Shown here: positions 59,207 through 64,000 of the stretch, piece after piece
Numbering within the stretch: the first letter of the stretch is position 1
Layout: each line of letters starts with the position of its first letter
Source: CALBPI01 sp045110335
Lineage (GTDB): Bacteria; Pseudomonadota; Gammaproteobacteria; Steroidobacterales; Woeseiaceae
Direction of reading: 5' to 3'
Assembly (NCBI GenBank): GCA_045110335.1
Contig: JBGCGB010000020.1
Coordinates: forward strand, 1-64,000
Length of the DNA: 64,000 bases
Made by a program: the position numbers and the translations under genes
The notes under the pieces: generated by a model
The model's database searches: none
The model's input: the letters and a program-made list of their open reading frames with translations, nothing else
Told to the model about the DNA's origin: nothing

Positions 59207-59658
59207 GCGGCACCTCCTTCCGAGGCGACTTTTTTGATCGCTGCATGGATGCGCTTGTACGCCATGCAACGACACAAATTGCCCGCCATGGCTTCGCTGA
59301 TTTGTTCATCGGAAGGGTTTGGGTTGGTTTCCAGTAGCGACGCGGCTTGCATGATCTGGCCGGACTGGCAATAGCCGCATTGCGGGACTTGTGCGTCGAC
59401 CCATGCTTTTTGCAGCGGATGTTCGCCTTCAAAACCTTCGATGGTCTTGACGGTCTGGCCTTTGGCCGCTTTGACCGGTACCTGACAGGAGCGTGTCGCG
59501 CCGCCGGCGAGATGGACGGTGCAAGCGCCGCATTGAGCGATGCCGCAGCCGAATTTTGTACCCTTCAGGCCCAATTCGTCACGAATGACCCAGAGCAATG
59601 GTGTGTCGGGCTCTGCATCAGAGCGGACCGGTTCACCGTTCAATGTAAATTCAATCAT
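59203..59658 (-). CDS. molybdopterin oxidoreductase [2Fe-2S] small subunit, isoquinoline 1-oxidoreductase alpha-like
   Basis: 151 residues. Two [2Fe-2S] sites: CGIAQCGACTVHLAGGATRSC (plant-type cluster) and CGYCQSGQIMQA with NLCRCMAYKRI (alpha-helical cluster). It carries electrons from the molybdenum subunit to an acceptor. Its stop overlaps the ATG of the large subunit. Its length and motifs match the family, and it has no leader, so it is exported as a complex with the Tat-signal-bearing large subunit. Confidence 0.93.
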   Translation of the reverse strand: MIEFTLNGEPVRSDAEPDTPLLWVIRDELGLKGTKFGCGIAQCGACTVHLAGGATRSCQVPVKAAKGQTVKTIEGFEGEHPLQKAWVDAQVPQCGYCQSGQIMQAASLLETNPNPSDEQISEAMAGNLCRCMAYKRIHAAIKKVASEGGAA

Positions 59659-59738
59659 CCTGGAGTCTCCCTGTTGACGCTATTCACCCCAACAAGATAC
59701 TAACACCAGAAGATTCGTCTGTGCCTTTCGGCGGCGAG

Positions 59739-60260
59739 TCATTGCTTCAACAAGAGTTTCTCAATCGCCGATTCGATGCGTCTTGCCTGTTTGCTGCCCG
59801 TATGCGTCTCGCCGATAAACACTTCCTGTATCTTGCCTTCTTGATCAATTAAATAGAAAGCAGGCCAGTAGCGATTGCCGATCGCTTTCCAGTAGCGATG
59901 GGCGTTGTCGATCATGACCGGATGCTTTAGACCAAATTTTTCGATTTGCAGCGCAACGGATTCGCGGTCTTTTTCATACTCGAACTCGGGGCTATGAACG
60001 CCGATCACCTGAAAAGGCTTGCCTTCGAATTGGGCTTCTAACGTGTTCAACCACGGAAAGGACCGATAGCAGTTCCAACACGCAAAAGTCCAAAAATCGA
60101 TCAAGACGACTTTGCCTTTGAGCGATGCCAGCGTTAACGGCGGCGAGTTCAGCCAGTCTTCAGCGGCTTGCTGTGTGAACTCAGGTGCGGGCTTGGCCGC
60201 ATTGGCTGGCGGCCCGGCAAAAAAGCTGACAATGATGATGACGGCGATGGACAGTTTCAT
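59739..60260 (-). CDS. TlpA-like thioredoxin/redoxin with signal peptide
   Basis: 173 residues. Leader to ANA, then a thioredoxin fold with the active site WTFACWNCYRSFPWLN (CxxC = CWNC). VIGVHSPEFEYEKDRESVALQIEKFGLKHPVMIDN and PAFYLIDQEGKIQEVFIGETH complete the TlpA/DipZ C-terminal-like pattern. It likely reduces periplasmic disulfides or acts in cofactor maturation. It lies 80 bases before the molybdoenzyme pair in the same direction. Confidence 0.9.
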   Translation of the reverse strand: MKLSIAVIIIVSFFAGPPANAAKPAPEFTQQAAEDWLNSPPLTLASLKGKVVLIDFWTFACWNCYRSFPWLNTLEAQFEGKPFQVIGVHSPEFEYEKDRESVALQIEKFGLKHPVMIDNAHRYWKAIGNRYWPAFYLIDQEGKIQEVFIGETHTGSKQARRIESAIEKLLLKQ

Positions 60261-60389
60261 AGCCTATTCCTTAGTGACTTACTGATAAGACCCGACCGGT
60301 GGGCGCATTATTTCTGATTGCCGCTATCTGTGAAGTTCGTAGTAACCTGTGAGGTATCAGTAAGACACGAATGCCGTGGGGAATGCGAA

Positions 60390-60947
60390 ATGACGACGAT
60401 GCCTTTCAGAATGCCGGGAGTTGCTCGCGAGGAACTTGACGCACGTATGGCAGCTAGCTACGACAAAGCGATGCATCAAGCTGGCGAAGCAAATGTCGTC
60501 GAAGTGCTCGCGAACTCGGGGGTGGTCACGGAATTCTTCTTCGATGACTTCTATGGCAAGTTGTTTCACGGCGGTCAGGTGGACGTGCGTTACAAAGAAA
60601 TCTTGAGACTATGTTTGTCATCTACCCATGGTTGCAGATCATGCAACTTAAATAATCGCCACAGTGCTTTGGCAGCCGGACTGACCGAAACCGATATCGA
60701 GGCTTTGCTGAAACGCGATAATGCGTATTTCGCAGGGGCTGATCTGGCGGTATGCGAGTTGGCTGACCAGTTGGAACTGAGCAATGCGCAAGGGCAGCTG
60801 ACAGCGTCGGCTTATGCCGCATTGCGTGCTCATTTTGACGATGCCGGTATTGTCGAGCTAGCGATGATCGGCGGCGTGTTATGCGGCGTCGCCAAGATGT
60901 TGTTCGCTCTGAATCTCGTGCAGCGCGAGGCGTACTGCAAGTTCTAA
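60390..60947 (+). CDS. carboxymuconolactone decarboxylase/AhpD-like protein
   Basis: About 185 residues; GGGGA before this ATG favours it over the upstream in-frame start. The CMD/AhpD fold contains RYKEILRLCLSSTHGCRSCNLNNRHSALAAG, whose CxxCxxxH-type redox site (CRSCNLNNRH) is shared with AhpD peroxidases. The enzyme probably reduces peroxides or acts on a ring substrate. Divergent from the TlpA-like gene. Confidence 0.85.
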   Translation: MTTMPFRMPGVAREELDARMAASYDKAMHQAGEANVVEVLANSGVVTEFFFDDFYGKLFHGGQVDVRYKEILRLCLSSTHGCRSCNLNNRHSALAAGLTETDIEALLKRDNAYFAGADLAVCELADQLELSNAQGQLTASAYAALRAHFDDAGIVELAMIGGVLCGVAKMLFALNLVQREAYCKF

Positions 60948-61108
60948 CCCAATGATTCGCGCCGCTACCCGGAATCGCCGGGGCGATCACGGTACCCAAC
61001 TGCTCGGTCGTATGGTGCCAAACCTGTTGCGATGACATGCGACGTCATTGCAAAGAGCGCACAAACACAGTGACATTGATTGTGTTGACTATGTTGAGGA
61101 AGGGGTCG

Positions 61109-61486
61109 ATGAAGCGATTCATTACCAGCAGCATTCTCCTGGCGGTCAGCTTTTTTCATCTGCTTCCGCTGATCGGCGTCCTGGGCATGGACCGTTTGCA
61201 ACACCTGTATGGGTTCGACGTGACAGATTCGAATCTCGAAATATTGTTGCGCCACCGGGCGTTGTTATTTGGAGTACTCGGTGTTTTTCTCGCTGTCTCA
61301 GCGTTCAAACCGCGCTACCAAATACCGGTCATCATTGCTGGTCTGGTTAGCGTCGTCTCATTCATTGTGCTTGCGCGTTTGGTTGGTCACTACAACGCCG
61401 CTATAGCGCGGGTTGTGTTTGTCGATTGGTGGGCCTTGGGCGGCTTGCTCGTTGCCGGCTTAATGGTTGCTAGCAAGTCCGCTTGA
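61109..61486 (+). CDS. four-helix membrane protein, unknown
   Basis: 125 residues from MKRFITSSILLAVSFFHLLPL, with AGGAAGGGG upstream. Four membrane segments; the first is followed by an amphipathic stretch (LQHLYGFDVTDSNLEILLRHRALLFG) conserved in look with small phosphopantetheine-adenylyltransferase-like membrane proteins, but I do not assign a family. Confidence 0.6.
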   Translation: MKRFITSSILLAVSFFHLLPLIGVLGMDRLQHLYGFDVTDSNLEILLRHRALLFGVLGVFLAVSAFKPRYQIPVIIAGLVSVVSFIVLARLVGHYNAAIARVVFVDWWALGGLLVAGLMVASKSA

Positions 61487-61651
61487 TGTCAAGGTTCGCT
61501 GCTGGAGAGCTGTCGCGATACCGTCATCTTCGCATTCAAAAAATGAACGTTCGCCGACGATCACGTCAAACGACACCAGTTCGCGTATACTCTGTGAAGC
61601 GAGCCGCGCCTTCTGTCATCATACGAAGGGGTTGAAGCTTGGGAAGCGCTG

Positions 61652-62407
61652 ATGGACGACATTTTGGAAAAACTGGGCCACCGCTCTATTGATGCGTCTT
61701 CGCCGACGCCACTCTATTTCCAAGTGTACAATATCTTGCATGACTCAATTGCAGACGGCCGGTTACCGAACGGCGCCAAAATACCGTCCGAGAAAGAGCT
61801 GGCCGCAACGTTCGATGTTTCCAGAATTACGGCACGCCGTGCGCTTGATGAGCTCGCACTCAAGAAGATGGTGGTCCGGCATCGCGGCAAGGGCACGTTC
61901 GTAGAACACCGCTATCAGCCCGATACGATTCATGCGCCTTTGACCGACTTAATGAAGAGTCTCGGCCATATGGGCCGTGACACTGAAGTCAAAGTGCTCG
62001 AACTGTCGTTTGCCGTGCCGACCGGGCAAGTGCAGGGACTGTTCAAGACCGACAGCACGACAAAAATCTGTTACGCCCGCCGGATTCGAACCAAAGAAGA
62101 CGTTCCATTTGGTCACTATGAAACCTGGTCGTTGGGTTTCGACCGGACGCTAACGAAAAAGCGCATGGAGAAACATGCGCGGCTCGAGCTGTTCAAGATG
62201 TATGACATCAACATCGCGCGCGTTGAACAAAGTCTTAGTGCCGTCGCTGCACCCAAAGATGTTGCCGAGGTGCTGAATATCCGCACAGGTAAGCCGCTGT
62301 TGAAGCTACATCGATTGTCCTATGATGCCGACGGCCAGCTCGTCGACCGACTGGTCGCACTTTATAATTCGGACCTGTTTCGCTATCACATGGAAACGAT
62401 CTTATAG
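61652..62407 (+). CDS. GntR-family regulator with UTRA effector domain
   Basis: 251 residues. The N-terminal winged helix (PLYFQVYNILHDSIADGRLPNGAKIPSEKELAATFDVSRITARRALDELALKKMVVRHRGKGTFV) is the GntR DNA-binding domain of the HutC subfamily, and the C-terminal UTRA ligand-binding domain runs from ~85 (FGHYETWSL, VEQSLSAVAAPKDVAEVL, RLSYDADGQLVDRLVALYNSDLFRYHM). The last segment contains the ligand-site pattern. It binds a sugar-like or amino-acid-derived effector. Targets not adjacent in an obvious way. Confidence 0.92.
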   Translation: MDDILEKLGHRSIDASSPTPLYFQVYNILHDSIADGRLPNGAKIPSEKELAATFDVSRITARRALDELALKKMVVRHRGKGTFVEHRYQPDTIHAPLTDLMKSLGHMGRDTEVKVLELSFAVPTGQVQGLFKTDSTTKICYARRIRTKEDVPFGHYETWSLGFDRTLTKKRMEKHARLELFKMYDINIARVEQSLSAVAAPKDVAEVLNIRTGKPLLKLHRLSYDADGQLVDRLVALYNSDLFRYHMETIL

Positions 62408-62444
62408 GGTTCGTTTTGAGCGCAACGGATGCACTAGATGGGCC

Positions 62445-62462
62445 GACAACCCTTAAGTTGTC
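62445..62462 (+). terminator. weak hairpin after the GntR gene
   Basis: GACAAC and GTTGTC form a 6-base stem around CCTTAA, followed a few bases later by a short T run. Weak, tentative terminator. Confidence 0.3.
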
Positions 62463-62690
62463 CCGAATTTTCCGCTAAGCGATGTGATATGCGCTTAAAC
62501 ACATAATTTTTAACGTTTTTTTAGGTATTGTAGGCATCTTCTCCGTACCTAACTATTGGTTAGCAAAGGGCTGCACGAGGCCACATACGCGAGTCTTGTC
62601 ACAAAATACCCGTTCGGAGCTGTAATTGCCGGTTGAATCCGGCATTCTTACTGGTTGATCACTCATTATTTACATCCATAAGGAACACAC

Positions 62691-64000
62691 GTGAAGAAGC
62701 TACTTCCGATATCCGCATTGCTGGCGGCGACACTGCTCGCTGTTGGGTGCGGCAAAAAAGATTCTCCGGCTGATGTCGCAGATGCACCTGGTACCGATTT
62801 GTTGGCCTACGTGCCGGCAGATACGCCTTATGTCTTTGCTTCGCTTTCGCCGATGCCAAAAGACTATTTGAAAAAGATGGAGCCTTTCCAACAACAAGCC
62901 GGCGAGATGATGACGGCAATGATGGAAGGTGTGACAGCATCTACGGGCGATAACCCTGATGAAAACTCTCAGGCGATTGTAGAATTCGTGAGCTTTATTT
63001 ACGAGTTCATCCAGCCGGAACGCATGAAAGAGTTTGGCTTGGATCTGAATTCTACGTCAGCCATTTACGGACACGGTGTTTTGCCGGTGTTGCGTTCAAC
63101 CTTGGCCGATGCTGACAAGTTTATGCCTCGCCTGAAAGAGCTTGCCAAAGAACGTGAGTTTGAGTTGGTTGCCGGCAAAGCTGGTGGCATCGACTACGAA
63201 CGCATTGAGATTAATGAAGAGATCGCAATCGTGACAGCGGTCAGCGACGATATGCTGGTTATCGCGCTGGCGCCATCTACGTTCTCCGATGACAATCTTG
63301 CCGTACTGTTAGGTGATTCGAAGCCTGCCAGCTCGCTGAAAGACGCCGGTACGTTGACTGCACTAGCGACGAAGTATAACTACATCCCCCAGGGCATGGG
63401 TTACTTCAATCTCGAGCAACTGGCAGCAACTTTTCTTGACGGACCGAGTGGTCTCGACAAGGCCTTGATGGAGCTCGTGGGTGAAAACCCGGCGGCCAAC
63501 ATTGATGCAACTTGTAAGGCTGAGTACAAATCGATTGCGGCTGTTATGCCGCGTATTGCGATGGGTTACACGGCCGTTTCCGGCAAAGAAATGAGCTTGT
63601 TGCCGGTTTTCGAAATGCGCGAAGACATCGCAACAGCGTTGGTTCCGGTAGCCTCCAGTGTACCGGGTCTGACCACTGAGTCAGATGCGTTGATGAAGTT
63701 TGGCTTCGGTGTGAATCTGAAAGGCCTGCGTGAGTTCATTGAGTCGAAAGTGGCTTCTATTGTTGAAGACCCTTACCAATGTGCTGAACTCGCCAATCTC
63801 AATATGTCTGCCATGCAAATGGTCGAAAGTCTGAACCAGCCATTGCCGCCGATTGTTTACAACTTCAAAGGTATCGCATTCGAACTCGATAACCTTCACG
63901 GTATTGACCTGACTAACCCAAGCGTTCCTGATTCGATTGACGCAAGCCTGATGCTGGCTTTCGATAATGTCGAAGGGTTGGTTCAAATGGGTCAGATGTT
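62691..64000 (+). CDS. large lipoprotein, unknown (partial, cut by window end)
   Basis: At least 436 residues from a GTG with AAGGAA upstream; the frame is still open at the window end. The leader MKKLLPISALLAATLLAVGC ends in a lipobox, and the mature protein starts GKKDSP. It is rich in acidic residues and Met, with repeated features such as YVPADTPYVFASLSPMP and PVFEMREDIATALVPVASSVPGL. No catalytic motif is recognised. It lies 284 bases after the GntR gene with a separate promoter region. Confidence 0.75.
   Translation, partial: MKKLLPISALLAATLLAVGCGKKDSPADVADAPGTDLLAYVPADTPYVFASLSPMPKDYLKKMEPFQQQAGEMMTAMMEGVTASTGDNPDENSQAIVEFVSFIYEFIQPERMKEFGLDLNSTSAIYGHGVLPVLRSTLADADKFMPRLKELAKEREFELVAGKAGGIDYERIEINEEIAIVTAVSDDMLVIALAPSTFSDDNLAVLLGDSKPASSLKDAGTLTALATKYNYIPQGMGYFNLEQLAATFLDGPSGLDKALMELVGENPAANIDATCKAEYKSIAAVMPRIAMGYTAVSGKEMSLLPVFEMREDIATALVPVASSVPGLTTESDALMKFGFGVNLKGLREFIESKVASIVEDPYQCAELANLNMSAMQMVESLNQPLPPIVYNFKGIAFELDNLHGIDLTNPSVPDSIDASLMLAFDNVEGLVQMGQM

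Noticed and set aside
62627..62644. TGCCGG/CCGGCA hairpin upstream of the last lipoprotein
   Set aside because: Only six base pairs and no T tract, so not called as a terminator.
1..64000. isolated TGT-N12-ACA strings elsewhere as PpsR sites
   Set aside because: A pattern this short is expected by chance many times in 64 kb; only the paired site at 39133-39176 has correct spacing and context.
1..64000. CRISPR arrays, rRNA or tRNA genes, insertion sequences and integrases
   Set aside because: No regularly spaced repeats, cloverleaf-like segments, or transposase or recombinase motifs were recognised by eye.

Overview
The window looks like a chromosomal stretch of a marine-type gammaproteobacterium with about 50-55% G+C. 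It encodes bacteriochlorophyll light-harvesting polypeptides of the LH2 (PucBA) kind plus a PucC-family assembly transporter, beside many Tat/lipoprotein oxidoreductases, a TonB-dependent receptor and serine hydrolases. That mix suggests an aerobic anoxygenic phototroph, possibly NOR5/OM60-like. The genus cannot be fixed from the sequence, and no reaction-centre (puf) or pigment-biosynthesis (bch/crt) genes are present here.

Layout. 0-5.4 kb: a lipoprotein, a signal-peptidase I remnant, and two membrane-anchored hydrolases, the second with a probable -1 frameshift at a T6 slippery run. 5.5-7.9 kb: a methyltransferase with a coupled small partner and a Crp/Fnr regulator. 8.2-27.2 kb: an accessory catabolic block with aldehyde dehydrogenase, FAD-linked oxidase, flavin monooxygenase, MFS transporter, two exported flavin amine oxidases, a cytochrome c, two DUF1838 proteins each beside a paralogous serine hydrolase, two alpha/beta-hydrolases and a TonB-dependent receptor. 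It reads as uptake and oxidative/hydrolytic breakdown of an unidentified organic substrate. 27.5-35.7 kb: an M28 peptidase, a truncated GNAT gene, small DUF genes, an exported nucleoside-phosphorylase-like protein, another serine hydrolase, membrane proteins and a 3-hydroxyacyl-CoA-type dehydrogenase.

35.7-39.2 kb (minus strand): the photosynthetic block pucB-pucA-(31-residue-repeat protein)-pucC-def-like. Two hairpins separate its genes, and a tandem PpsR/CrtJ-type operator lies over the promoter. PucA carries Phe44-Phe45 where classical B850 proteins have Tyr-Trp, predicting a blue-shifted LH2. 39.5-50.3 kb: regulators and signalling (hybrid-like histidine kinase, MarR with a double operator, diguanylate cyclase, a split LytTR protein, LuxR/DUF4199), lipoproteins and an outer-membrane barrel.

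50.3-56.2 kb: the most unusual locus. A Rieske-ThDP enzyme fusion is divergent from a tightly overlapped operon encoding a Rieske-FMN glutamate-synthase-like enzyme, two tiny membrane proteins, a ferric-reductase-like membrane protein with a C-terminal Rieske domain, and a membrane-anchored protein with a conserved-looking Cys/His cluster. Three Rieske fusions in one locus suggest an undescribed membrane-linked redox pathway. 56.4-64 kb: a lipoprotein, an isoquinoline-oxidoreductase-like molybdoenzyme pair, a TlpA-like thioredoxin, an AhpD-like protein, a GntR regulator, and a lipoprotein cut by the window end. I saw no rRNA, tRNA, CRISPR array or intact insertion sequence.
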